From Ruminococcaceae bacterium UBA3323 (GTDB lineage Bacteria > Bacillota > Clostridia > Oscillospirales > Acutalibacteraceae), in assembly GCA_002361935.1 (NCBI GenBank), contig DESD01000021.1:20117-84116 (forward strand): DNA of 64,000 nucleotides, written 5' to 3'. A program made the position numbers and the translations under genes. How positions within the stretch are numbered: the first letter of the stretch is position 1; every line of letters starts with the position of its first letter. Below are positions 9,285 to 18,130 of the stretch, one piece after another. The notes beneath the pieces are model-generated. The model was not told where the DNA came from and made no database searches. It was given only the letters and a program-made list of their open reading frames with translations.

Positions 9285-10898
9285 TCACGCCTTACTTGCT
9301 TTTTCCATATCAGCAAGAAATGCTTCAATTTCATCCTTGCGAAGCTTCATGGAAGCCATATTAACAATAACCCTTGCAGAAATAGGGAAAATTTCCTCTA
9401 CAACCTCAAGCCCGTTTTCTTTTAAAGTTGAACCTGTTTCCACAATATCAACAATGCCGTCTGCCAAACCGAGAAGAGGCGCAAGCTCAACACTGCCTTC
9501 AATTTTAATAATATCCACATCCATACCCTTTGATTTAAAGAAATCTCTTGCAACCTTCGGATATTTTGATGCAACTGTTTTTCTTTTATAACCACTGAAA
9601 AAATCCGTATTTTTAGGACAGGCCAGCGCAAATCGGCACTTGCCGAGGTTTAAATCCATAACCTCATAAAAGGAGCTGCCATGCTCAACAATTGTATCCT
9701 TTCCCACAACACCGATATCGCAGACACCGTGTTCAACATAGGTGATGACATCCGGTGCTTTTGAAAGAACAGCCTCATACTTATCAACGGGAAGAATTAA
9801 TCTTCTGCCTTTGTTTTCAAGTTCACTTGTATCAAGCCCCATTTTCTGAAAAAGACTGACCGATGATTTTTCAAGCCTGCCCTTTGTTAATGCAATTCGG
9901 ATAGGACGCTCCACATTAATAACTTCATTCTTGGCATCACAGAGTGCATTAACATCAACGCCAAAACCGATAGCCGGAACATCCAGACCGAATTCAGCAA
10001 TAAGATTATCATATCTTCCGCCTGAAAGTATTGTTGCACCCGAGCCTTCTGCATATCCCCTGAAAATAACGCCTGTATAATAATTTGAACGGTTAACAAG
10101 CCCCAAATCTATCATCACGGCATCAGAAATTTTCATTTCTTCAAGTTTGCCCAAAAGCGTTTTCAGATAATCAAGTGCTTTATCCGAATTTTCACTCTGA
10201 TAAAGCTTTTTCGCTTCATCCAGCACCTCTGTACCGCCGAAAAGACGGGGAAGCTTATGGAGTACCTGTGTTTCCGGAGTATTTCCGATTTCATCAAGCA
10301 AATCACCGAGGGCTGCGTAATTCTTACCCTCGATAAGCTTGCATATCTCTGACTTTTCGGTTGAAGATAAATCCATTTTATCAAGCACAGCATTGAAAAA
10401 ACCTGCATGGCCGATTTCAATCTTAAATGAATTAACACTTGACCTTTTCAGTGCCTCAACCGCCATAGAGATAACCTCTATATCAGCCTCAAGTGAAGCA
10501 TCACCGATAAATTCAATTCCGCTCTGAGGAATTTCATCCGTAGTTCCTGCAAGCACCTTGTTCTTAACAAAAACATTCTGGTTGTAATAAAGCCTTACAG
10601 GAAAATCTGCCTCTTTGAGCCTTGTTGCAACAAGACGGGCAATCGGCATTGTATTATCCGGACGAAGCACTGTTGTTCTGCCGTGATTATCGGTTAATTT
10701 ATACATATCATCGGCCTCAATGCCTGCATTCCCGTTTGTAAATACATCAAAAAATTCAATCGCCGGGGTTACAACCTTACGATATGAATTTTCCTTGTAT
10801 AGCGTCGAAAGTGCAGTTTCCACATTCTTTCTGTCGTCACATTCGTCAAAAAGAAAATCACGGCTGCCCTCGGGTGTTATATTTGAATATCTTTTCAT
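9285..10898 (-). CDS. hisZG: ATP phosphoribosyltransferase, HisZ-HisG fusion
   Basis: First enzyme of histidine synthesis, joining ATP and PRPP. One 537-residue reading frame holds two proteins that are usually separate. Residues 1 to about 325 are HisZ, the histidyl-tRNA-synthetase-like regulatory subunit (TPEGSRDFLFDE, TTVLRPDNTMPIARLVATRL, YYTGVIFRGYAEG, GGRYDNLIAEFG). Residues 330-537 are the short-form HisG catalytic subunit (IALTKGRLEKSSV, GVCDIGVVGKDTI, DGIVDIVETGSTLKENGL). The short HisG lacks its own regulatory domain and needs HisZ, so the fusion fixes a 1:1 ratio. ATG 10898 is preceded by AAGGAG. First gene of the operon, behind a strong promoter with repeats. Confidence 0.94.
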   Translation of the reverse strand: MKRYSNITPEGSRDFLFDECDDRKNVETALSTLYKENSYRKVVTPAIEFFDVFTNGNAGIEADDMYKLTDNHGRTTVLRPDNTMPIARLVATRLKEADFPVRLYYNQNVFVKNKVLAGTTDEIPQSGIEFIGDASLEADIEVISMAVEALKRSSVNSFKIEIGHAGFFNAVLDKMDLSSTEKSEICKLIEGKNYAALGDLLDEIGNTPETQVLHKLPRLFGGTEVLDEAKKLYQSENSDKALDYLKTLLGKLEEMKISDAVMIDLGLVNRSNYYTGVIFRGYAEGSGATILSGGRYDNLIAEFGLDVPAIGFGVDVNALCDAKNEVINVERPIRIALTKGRLEKSSVSLFQKMGLDTSELENKGRRLILPVDKYEAVLSKAPDVITYVEHGVCDIGVVGKDTIVEHGSSFYEVMDLNLGKCRFALACPKNTDFFSGYKRKTVASKYPKVARDFFKSKGMDVDIIKIEGSVELAPLLGLADGIVDIVETGSTLKENGLEVVEEIFPISARVIVNMASMKLRKDEIEAFLADMEKASKA

Positions 10899-10920
10899 AG
10901 TTTATCTCCTTGATTACACT

Positions 10921-10949
10921 TTAGCGTGCTAACGTGCTACTATGCTAAC
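10921..10949 (-). promoter_or_regulatory. Putative operator of the histidine operon (three 8-bp repeats)
   Basis: On the plus strand GTGCTAAC, GTGCTACT and ATGCTAAC follow one another without gaps at 10926-10933, 10934-10941 and 10942-10949. TTAGC at 10921-10925 makes a TTAGCGTGCTAA palindrome with the first repeat. The repeats cover the -10 hexamer and the transcription start, so a bound protein would block initiation. Half-sites at 8-bp spacing are what TrpR-superfamily repressors use. Firmicutes have a TrpR-like histidine regulator (YerC/HisR), so that family is the likely binder. This is inference. Confidence 0.6.
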
Positions 10950-10970
10950 ACATTGAAACTGTAATGTCAA
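10942..10970 (-). promoter_or_regulatory. Sigma-A promoter of the histidine operon
   Basis: The minus strand reads TTGACA (10970-10965), a 17-base spacer, then TAGCAT (10947-10942). The -35 matches consensus exactly and the -10 matches 4 of 6 positions. Initiation would fall near 10935, about 37 bases before hisZG. The promoter begins only 4 bases after the polC stop with no terminator between, so polC read-through may add to histidine operon transcription. Confidence 0.75.
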
Positions 10971-10973
10971 CCA

Positions 10974-13900
10974 TTAAAATAAAGAAATCTGATTACTGTC
11001 CGGCAAATCGCCCAGAGCGCCGCATTCACGAAGTGATTCAACAACACTGGAACCGATATGCGCTCTTGCCATTAAATCATCACAGGAAATAAAATCACCA
11101 TTGCCGTCGTGAACAGCATCATAAATGGATTTGGCAGCATTTTCTCCAACGCCTGAAATAGCGGAAAACGGAAGCCTGATTTTACCGTCTTCAATCTTAT
11201 AGACACGCCAATCCGATTTATACAAATCAACAGACAGAAATTCTATTCCCCTTGCAAGCATTTCTATAACAATCTGATTAACAACATAGGTTGATTCTTC
11301 TTTAGCAGTAATCGGATCATTGTTTTTCTTTTTAGCATTATATTCATTCATTTTTGCCTTAACCGCCGCTTTGCCCGCAACTGCCGAAACGGCATCCAAA
11401 TCGCCGCCACGAACGGTAAAATAAGCAGAATAAAAATGAATGGGATAATAAATTTTATACCACGCAAGGCGAAGCGCCGCAATAACATAAGCGGCGGCAT
11501 GCGCCTTCGGGAACATGTATTTGATTTTATAACAGGAATCAATATACCACTGCTCAACACCGATTGTTTTCATTGCTTCCTCATACGGCGGAAGCTCTTT
11601 CGGAGCCTTACCCTTACGGGTATATTCCATAATCTTGAAGCAATCCTTCTTTGATAGAGGAGATTCCTTTCCGGTTTCCTTTTCATATTTTTCTGCAACA
11701 TGAATAAGATGCGTCATAATATCATCACGGCATCCGATAACCTCGGAAATCGTACAGGTACCATTCTGAATAAGCTCCTGCGCATTACCGAGCCAAACAT
11801 CCGTGCCATGTGAAAGCCCTGAAATCTGAAGCAAATCGGCAAAGGTTTTTGGCTGAGCCTCTTCAAGCATTCCGATAACAAACGGCGTTCCCATTTCGGG
11901 AATAGCAAGCGTGCCGGTATTACAGCCGATATCCTCAGGTGCCACGCCGATCGGCTCTGTTGATGTAATCAGCTGATAAAGCTTCGGATCGGCAAGATCA
12001 ACATCCATAACGGGAATTCCGGTTGAATCCTCAAGATATTTATAAAGCGTGGGATTATCGTGACCAAGTTCATCAAGCTTAAGCAATGTATCGTGAAGTG
12101 AATTTTTAAAGTCAAAATGCGTTGTATAGGTTCCCTTTGATGCATCGTTTGACGGATACTGAATCGGTGTAAAATCTTCAACAGTATATTTATCCGGAAC
12201 TACAACCATTCCGCCCGGGTGCTGACCTGTTGTGCGCTTAATACCTGTGCAGCCCTTGGTTAATCGGTCTATTTCCGCTCTTGGAGTACCGACAATATTG
12301 CGCTCATCAAGATATTTCATAACATAGCCGTATGCCGTTTTATCGGCAACAGTTGCCATTGTTCCTGCCTTAAACACATAATCCTTACCGAAAAGCTCTT
12401 CGGTATATCTATGGGAGCGTGACTGATATTCCCCGCTGAAATTAAGGTCGATATCCGGCTCCTTATCACCGTCAAACCCAAGGAAGGTTTCAAACGGAAT
12501 TTCGTGGCCGTCACGTTTCATGGGTGTTCCGCATTCCGGGCAATTTTTCGGCGGCAGATCAAAGCCCGAGCCATATTCACCGTGAAGGAAAAATTCACTG
12601 TGCTTACAATTCTTACAATAATAATGCGGAGCAAGAGGATTAACCTCTGATATACCGCCGAAATGGGCAGCAAGAGAAGAGCCTACTGAGCCTCTTGATC
12701 CAACAAGATATCCGTTTCGCTCACTCTCCTCAACAAGACGCTTTGCAATAACATACAGCACACCGAAGCCATGGCCGATAATAGAATCCAGCTCACGCTG
12801 AAGACGGCCTGCAACATATTCGGGAACAGGATCGCCGTAAAGTTCCTTTGCCATAGACCAGCATTTTTCTGTTAACTCCTCGTTGGCACCGTCAATATGC
12901 GGCTGGAATGTTCCGGGAGGAATAGGCGGAATATTATCCATAACCATATCCGCAATTTTATTTGGATTATCAATAACAAATTCCTTTGCCCTGTCCCCTG
13001 CCCATGCAAAATCAGCAAGCATTTCATCCGTTGTTTTAAAATAGAGAGGTGCCTGATTATCGGCATCATCAAAACCCTTTGACGCCATAATGATAGCACG
13101 GAACTTTGCATCCTTTTCATCAAGGAAATGAACATCTCCCGTAGCAACAACAGGCTTGCCAAGCTTATCTGCAAGCGCAATGATTTTCTTGTTAATATTG
13201 ATTAAATCTTCCTCGGTATTTACCTTCCAATGAAGATTTTTCTTTTCTTCGCCTTTTTTATTTGTTATATATTCCTGATCGCTTGTGCGAAGCATAAAAG
13301 CATTATTTCCGTTTGGCTGAATTTCAAGATAATCATAAAAGGAAGCAATTCTTTCAAGTTCTTCCTCAGACTCCTCACACAGAATCGCCTGATAAAGCTC
13401 ACCCTGTTCACAGGCAGAGCCTAAAATCAATCCGTCACGCTTGGCTGCAAGCATGGATTTCGGAATAAGCGGACGGGTTTTATAGGTTTTTACATTTGAA
13501 TGAGAAATAAGCTCATAAAGATTCTTTCTTCCGTATTTTCTTTCCTCTTTCGGAATGCTTTCATCAAGAGAGGTATCCTCTTTTACAAGCAGAATAATGT
13601 GATGCCGTTTAAACTGATTATTTTTCAGCTTCATAAAATTGGGATATTTTTCATCATCTACCAAATATCCTTCCATGCCAAGAATGAGTTTTATCTTTCC
13701 CTTGGCAGCATTATATGCTTCCGGAAGAGCCTGTACAACGCCATGATCTGTAACCGCTATTGCCTTATGTCCCCATTTAATTGCTCTGTTTATAAGCGCT
13801 TTCGGAGCAGTTATGCCATCCATTTCGGAAAGTGAGGTATGAAGATGAAGCTCAACTCTTTTTTCCTCTGCGTGATCCTCTTTTTCGGCTTTAAGAACGG

Positions 13901-14816
13901 TTTGAATACTGTCCGGAGTAATCATATATTTTCCGGAAAAGCTATCCTCCTTATATCCGCCTCTGACAATAAGGGTCTGCGCGTCTGCTATTTTGGAAGC
14001 AACGGCTTCAACAACATCCTTCGTATCAAAAACCTTTACGGATACAGACGAGGTGTAATCCGTTATATCAAAGGTTAAAATTTTATAATAGCCTCTTTTT
14101 GTATCCTTCAGCTCATAATTCAGTATATCGCCCCAGACAGTTGCAATACCTGTATCAAAAGCAAGATCGCTGATCGGCATAGGCTTTTCCTTTATACCTT
14201 TTCCGAAAATTGTTTTTGCAGTATCTATGTAAATCGGCAAATCCCCGAGAAGAGTATGCTTTATATTTTTAATCTCTTCCTTTTTCATTTCCTCTTCTTT
14301 AGCTTTCTTCTCGGCAGCCGCCGCCTTAGCAGCCTTTTCAACATCATAGCTTTCGGTTTCTATCATTTCGGTTTTTACGGATATGCCGAACATTTCAAGA
14401 AGGGCATTTTCAATATCCTTGTCCACACCCTGTGCCAGAAGCAAATCAAGACCGCCCTTTTTAAGCGAAATTTTAAGCACGTCCGTTTCAAGCAAAACAT
14501 CGGCATCATCAAAAAAGCCGTTTGCCGCGGGATTTCTTCTTTTCACATAATCAATAACGGATGAAAAATACCCGAGTTCAAACAAATCACTCAAATATCT
14601 TGGCTTAATGATAACCTTTTTAAGCTGCATTGCACCTTTTATATCTTTTTCTGCCGTTGCTATTTCTGAATACGGTACAAGCTCGGGAAGCGTAAGAGTA
14701 ATATAAACCTCCCTGGCTTCTTTTTTTATGGTAAGACGGTCTATAACACCATCGCCAAGGCTTGACAATTGATAAGCATTAACATAACCGCCGAAATAAT
14801 CTTTAAACAAACGCAT
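10974..14816 (-). CDS. polC: DNA polymerase III alpha subunit, PolC type, lacking the exonuclease domain
   Basis: Replicative polymerase of low-GC Gram-positives. Domains in order: N-terminal region 1-155, Lys/Glu/Ala-rich linker 156-186, OB fold about 215-310, PHP domain from 320 (ELHLHTSLSEMDG, AVTDHGVVQALPEAY), palm, thumb and fingers with PDIDLNFSGEYQ near 785 and KRTTGQHPGGMVVVP, a four-Cys zinc element near 725-755, and the C-terminal SNQISLF ending. The length is 1280 residues against about 1440 for typical PolC. The difference is the DEDD proofreading domain, normally inserted after the PHP GMEGYLVDD stretch. Here residue 388 leads within about 12 residues into NQFKRHHIILLVKE, which normally lies after the exonuclease. 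The frame is open throughout, so this is a domain absence, not a frameshift. Confidence 0.95.
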   Translation of the reverse strand: MRLFKDYFGGYVNAYQLSSLGDGVIDRLTIKKEAREVYITLTLPELVPYSEIATAEKDIKGAMQLKKVIIKPRYLSDLFELGYFSSVIDYVKRRNPAANGFFDDADVLLETDVLKISLKKGGLDLLLAQGVDKDIENALLEMFGISVKTEMIETESYDVEKAAKAAAAEKKAKEEEMKKEEIKNIKHTLLGDLPIYIDTAKTIFGKGIKEKPMPISDLAFDTGIATVWGDILNYELKDTKRGYYKILTFDITDYTSSVSVKVFDTKDVVEAVASKIADAQTLIVRGGYKEDSFSGKYMITPDSIQTVLKAEKEDHAEEKRVELHLHTSLSEMDGITAPKALINRAIKWGHKAIAVTDHGVVQALPEAYNAAKGKIKLILGMEGYLVDDEKYPNFMKLKNNQFKRHHIILLVKEDTSLDESIPKEERKYGRKNLYELISHSNVKTYKTRPLIPKSMLAAKRDGLILGSACEQGELYQAILCEESEEELERIASFYDYLEIQPNGNNAFMLRTSDQEYITNKKGEEKKNLHWKVNTEEDLININKKIIALADKLGKPVVATGDVHFLDEKDAKFRAIIMASKGFDDADNQAPLYFKTTDEMLADFAWAGDRAKEFVIDNPNKIADMVMDNIPPIPPGTFQPHIDGANEELTEKCWSMAKELYGDPVPEYVAGRLQRELDSIIGHGFGVLYVIAKRLVEESERNGYLVGSRGSVGSSLAAHFGGISEVNPLAPHYYCKNCKHSEFFLHGEYGSGFDLPPKNCPECGTPMKRDGHEIPFETFLGFDGDKEPDIDLNFSGEYQSRSHRYTEELFGKDYVFKAGTMATVADKTAYGYVMKYLDERNIVGTPRAEIDRLTKGCTGIKRTTGQHPGGMVVVPDKYTVEDFTPIQYPSNDASKGTYTTHFDFKNSLHDTLLKLDELGHDNPTLYKYLEDSTGIPVMDVDLADPKLYQLITSTEPIGVAPEDIGCNTGTLAIPEMGTPFVIGMLEEAQPKTFADLLQISGLSHGTDVWLGNAQELIQNGTCTISEVIGCRDDIMTHLIHVAEKYEKETGKESPLSKKDCFKIMEYTRKGKAPKELPPYEEAMKTIGVEQWYIDSCYKIKYMFPKAHAAAYVIAALRLAWYKIYYPIHFYSAYFTVRGGDLDAVSAVAGKAAVKAKMNEYNAKKKNNDPITAKEESTYVVNQIVIEMLARGIEFLSVDLYKSDWRVYKIEDGKIRLPFSAISGVGENAAKSIYDAVHDGNGDFISCDDLMARAHIGSSVVESLRECGALGDLPDSNQISLF

Positions 14817-15868
14817 TATAATTTATCTATCTCTTTCATTAATTCTTCAAGTAATTTATCCTCGGGAACTTTTCGAAGTATTTCTCCCTTTTTAAAAATA
14901 AGTCCGTTGCCGTCTCCTCCTGCAATGCCGATATCGGCTTCCTTTGCTTCTCCGGGACCGTTTACGATACAGCCCATAACGGCAACCTTAATTGGTTTTT
15001 TGCAATCCTTTAATCTTTCTTCAACCTGTTTTGCAAGACCGATTAAATCAATTTTTGTTCTGCCGCAGGTTGGGCAGGAAATAAGATAAGGGCAATCCTT
15101 TTTCAGCCCTACTGCTTTTAAAATATCAAATGCCGCAAATACCTCTTTCACAGGTTTATCGGAAAGACTTACACGAATCGTATCGCCTATTCCCCTTGTT
15201 AAAAGAGAGCCTATTCCAACGGATGATTTGATTATGCCCATCCTTTCCGTTCCTGCTTCTGTTACACCAAGATGAAGAGGATATCTGCATTTTTCAGAGG
15301 CAAGCTCATAAGCGGAAATCATTGTATTCACATCCGATGATTTGATTGAAATAACAATATCATCAAAATCAAACTTCTCAAGAAGTGATGCATGATACAG
15401 TGCGGATTCAACCATGGCTTCCGGTGTCGGAGAGCCGTACTTTGCAAGAATTTCTTTTTCAAGGCTGCCGCTGTTTACACCTATTCTGATAGGAAGCCCC
15501 TTTAATCTGCATATATCGGCAACCGCCTTAACTCTTGATTCATCGCCGATATTACCCGGATTAATTCTGATTTTATCTATTCCTCTTTCAGCTGCACCAA
15601 GTGCAAGCTTATAATCAAAATGAATATCTGCAACAAGAGGAACATCAACAGCCTTTTTTATAGGCTCTATAAGCGCAAGCGCCTTATCATCGGGAATTGC
15701 AAAACGAATTACCTGACAGCCTGCTGCGGCAAGCTCCTTTGCCTGTTCAACCGAGCCCTTGATATCAGAAGCAGGCATGTTAAGCATAGACTGAACAAGA
15801 ACAGGCGCATCTCCGCCGATAAAAGTATTTTTCAGCTTTATTTTTTTTGTTTCTCTTCTTTTAATCAT
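14816..15868 (-). CDS. ispG: 4-hydroxy-3-methylbut-2-enyl diphosphate synthase (flavodoxin)
   Basis: Penultimate step of the MEP isoprenoid pathway, a 4Fe-4S enzyme converting MEcPP to HMBPP. The TIM-barrel part opens with VLVQSMLNMP and holds IRINPGNIGDESRV. The iron-sulfur ligands are in SCPTCGRTKID and AVMGCIVNGPGEA near residues 263-310, followed by IGIAGGDGNGLIF. At 350 residues it is the short bacterial form. It lies between rseP and polC and overlaps the polC start by one base. dxr of the same pathway is two genes upstream. Confidence 0.96.
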   Translation of the reverse strand: MIKRRETKKIKLKNTFIGGDAPVLVQSMLNMPASDIKGSVEQAKELAAAGCQVIRFAIPDDKALALIEPIKKAVDVPLVADIHFDYKLALGAAERGIDKIRINPGNIGDESRVKAVADICRLKGLPIRIGVNSGSLEKEILAKYGSPTPEAMVESALYHASLLEKFDFDDIVISIKSSDVNTMISAYELASEKCRYPLHLGVTEAGTERMGIIKSSVGIGSLLTRGIGDTIRVSLSDKPVKEVFAAFDILKAVGLKKDCPYLISCPTCGRTKIDLIGLAKQVEERLKDCKKPIKVAVMGCIVNGPGEAKEADIGIAGGDGNGLIFKKGEILRKVPEDKLLEELMKEIDKL

Positions 15869-15903
15869 AATTTTTACCTCTATCTAATTTTGCATTCATC
15901 AAA

Positions 15904-16944
15904 TTAAAACAGCCTTTTTATATCCGAAAATGTTACAAAGAACATAAGAAGCAGCAATAAAGCAAGACCGACTGCATTGATAATATATTCCCATTTTGCA
16001 GGAAGCTTTCTCTTCGTTATGCCCTCTGCAAGAAGCACGAAGAAACGCCAGCCATCAAGAGCAGGAATCGGGAAAAGATTGAACAGACCGACATTTATTG
16101 TTAGCAATGCCATGATTCTGAGCATGGAGCTGAAGCTTGTTTTAACAGCATCCGAAACAACGGAAACAGCGCCTACCGGACCGCTTAAATCCGATAATCC
16201 ATACTTGCCTACAAGAATATCATGGATAGAAAGAAACACCATTCGTGCATACGAAACAAAATTGCCCGCTGTGCTGGATAAAACTCCTGTAAAGGTCTTT
16301 TCCTTGCCAAGCAGCCAAAAGTCCATTTTGATATACTGATGCCCCTCATACTCATCCATATCAAAGGAAATATTAAGGGTAACGTCCTTTCCGTTCCTGT
16401 TTACAATCATTTCAACCTTTCCGTCTGATGAACGGGAAAAGCCCGTATTCACATCGGTTGGTGTATAAACCCTCATACCGTCTATCGCCTTGATTTCATC
16501 GCCTGCCTGAAGCCCGTATGACGGGCTGACAGCATCATCGGCAAATTTTGCAACGGTTGTTGTGCCGACTAAATTCTGATTGCATACAAGACAAAGAACA
16601 ATGACAAAGCCGAGCAGCAGATTCATAATTGCGCCTGCAACTACAACAAAAATTCTTGCGCCAACCTTTTTCTTGGAAAAGGAGCCGTCGCCGTCTGACT
16701 CCTCATCCTCACCCTCCATGGCACAAAAGCCGCCTATCGGGAACAGCCGAACGGAATACCTTGTTTCTTTCCTTTGAAAAGAAATGATTTTTGGACCCAT
16801 ACCGATTGCAAATTCATTTACCTTTATTTTCATAAGCTTTGCAGCAACAAAATGACCGCCCTCATGAATAATAACAATAAATTCAAAAAATAAAATTGCA
16901 ATTATGATTGGATAAGCTGCATTCCATATTGATGATAAATTCAC
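15904..16944 (-). CDS. rseP: Site-2 intramembrane metalloprotease RseP/RasP
   Basis: M50 zinc protease that cuts membrane-anchored anti-sigma factors and leftover signal peptides. Four hydrophobic segments are visible, the first carrying the HEGGH zinc motif (IIHEGGHFVAAKL) near residues 27-31. A single PDZ domain spans about 125-215 (LQAGDEIKAIDG). The third zinc ligand lies in NLFPIPALDGWRFF, where the usual LDGG is LDGW. 346 residues, normal for Clostridia. It lies in the dxr-rseP-ispG order that is conserved in Firmicutes. Confidence 0.94.
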   Translation of the reverse strand: MNLSSIWNAAYPIIIAILFFEFIVIIHEGGHFVAAKLMKIKVNEFAIGMGPKIISFQRKETRYSVRLFPIGGFCAMEGEDEESDGDGSFSKKKVGARIFVVVAGAIMNLLLGFVIVLCLVCNQNLVGTTTVAKFADDAVSPSYGLQAGDEIKAIDGMRVYTPTDVNTGFSRSSDGKVEMIVNRNGKDVTLNISFDMDEYEGHQYIKMDFWLLGKEKTFTGVLSSTAGNFVSYARMVFLSIHDILVGKYGLSDLSGPVGAVSVVSDAVKTSFSSMLRIMALLTINVGLFNLFPIPALDGWRFFVLLAEGITKRKLPAKWEYIINAVGLALLLLLMFFVTFSDIKRLF

Positions 16945-16977
16945 TAAATCGCCTCTTTTTAGCTTTCGCCAAATTTG

Positions 16978-18120
16978 TTAAATACTGTTTCTGACAAACT
17001 CTCTTGCTGCCTTATCTGTTTCAAGAACATCATCAAGAGTAAAATTCTTCTTTTCGGGTGCATTACACATTGCCTTATCATTAAGATATGCAATATCGGT
17101 AAATTTAATTTTACCATCCAGAAAAAGTTTTACACTTTCTTCATTTGCACCGTTTGCGGCAGCAGGATGAAGGCCGCCCAACTCTATTGCATTTTTGCAA
17201 ACATCCATACACTTAAAGGTTTTATAATCAGGTTCAAAAAACGTAAGCTTGCCATAATCTGCAAGAGAAAGCGGAGCAACAGGACTCGGCTTACGTTCGG
17301 GATAAGTTAAAGCATACTGAATCGGGATTCTCATATCGGGAACACCAAGCTGCGCAATCATGGAATTATCCTGATAAACAATTGCCGAATGCACAACCGA
17401 TTCACGGTGAACAACAATCTCAATATCTTCGCCCGGCATATCAAAAAGCCACTTGGCCTCTATAAACTCCAGACCCTTGTTCATCATTGTAGCAGAATCT
17501 ATGGTGATTTTTTGCCCCATATCCCAGTTGGGATGCTTTAACGCATCAGCCGCAGTTACAGTTTCAAGCTCTTCAGCCGTTTTTCCGAAGAAAGGACCGC
17601 CCGATGCAGTTAATATGATTTTCTTTATTGCTGATTTTGACGGGCTTCCCTGCATTGCCTGAAAAATAGCGGAATGCTCACTGTCTACAGGAAGAATGGA
17701 AACGCCGTATTCCTTTGCAAGATTTGTAACAAGATGCCCTCCGGCAACAAGTGTTTCCTTGTTTGCAAGCGCAATGGTTTTCTTTGCCCTGATAGCCTCA
17801 AGCGTGGGCTGAAGTCCTATCATTCCCACAACGGAATTCAGCACTGTATCTGCACCTGAATAAGTTGCACATTCAATAATTCCGTCCAATCCTGCAACAA
17901 CTTTTGTATCTGTATCCAAAATTTTAACTTTTAAATCGCTTGCCGCTTTTTCCTGCATCATACAAACCATTTCCGGCTTGAATTCACGAATCTGTGCTTC
18001 CATTAAATTAACATTGGAATGTGCAGTTAAGCATTTTACATTGCAGCCATGCATACGGCAAACATCAAGTGACTGCGTACCGATAGAACCTGTTGAACCC
18101 AGAATTGAAATATTTTTCAT
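16978..18120 (-). CDS. dxr: 1-deoxy-D-xylulose 5-phosphate reductoisomerase
   Basis: First committed step of the MEP pathway, making 2-C-methyl-D-erythritol 4-phosphate with NADPH. The N-terminal nucleotide-binding motif is SILGSTGSIGTQSLDV, followed by ALANKETLVAGG and the metal and substrate segment ILPVDSEHSAIFQ. ATG 18120 was chosen because GAGGTG lies 7 bases upstream and the protein then begins at the Rossmann strand. A start 24 bases earlier would run into cdsA. About 380 residues, normal. Confidence 0.96.
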   Translation of the reverse strand: MKNISILGSTGSIGTQSLDVCRMHGCNVKCLTAHSNVNLMEAQIREFKPEMVCMMQEKAASDLKVKILDTDTKVVAGLDGIIECATYSGADTVLNSVVGMIGLQPTLEAIRAKKTIALANKETLVAGGHLVTNLAKEYGVSILPVDSEHSAIFQAMQGSPSKSAIKKIILTASGGPFFGKTAEELETVTAADALKHPNWDMGQKITIDSATMMNKGLEFIEAKWLFDMPGEDIEIVVHRESVVHSAIVYQDNSMIAQLGVPDMRIPIQYALTYPERKPSPVAPLSLADYGKLTFFEPDYKTFKCMDVCKNAIELGGLHPAAANGANEESVKLFLDGKIKFTDIAYLNDKAMCNAPEKKNFTLDDVLETDKAAREFVRNSI

Positions 18121-18130
18121 TTTATTCACC

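Noticed and set aside
13600..13670. Frameshift or pseudogene as explanation of the short PolC
   Set aside because: The frame is open for 1280 codons with intact catalytic motifs on both sides. No exonuclease fragment is visible in the other frames near the junction.
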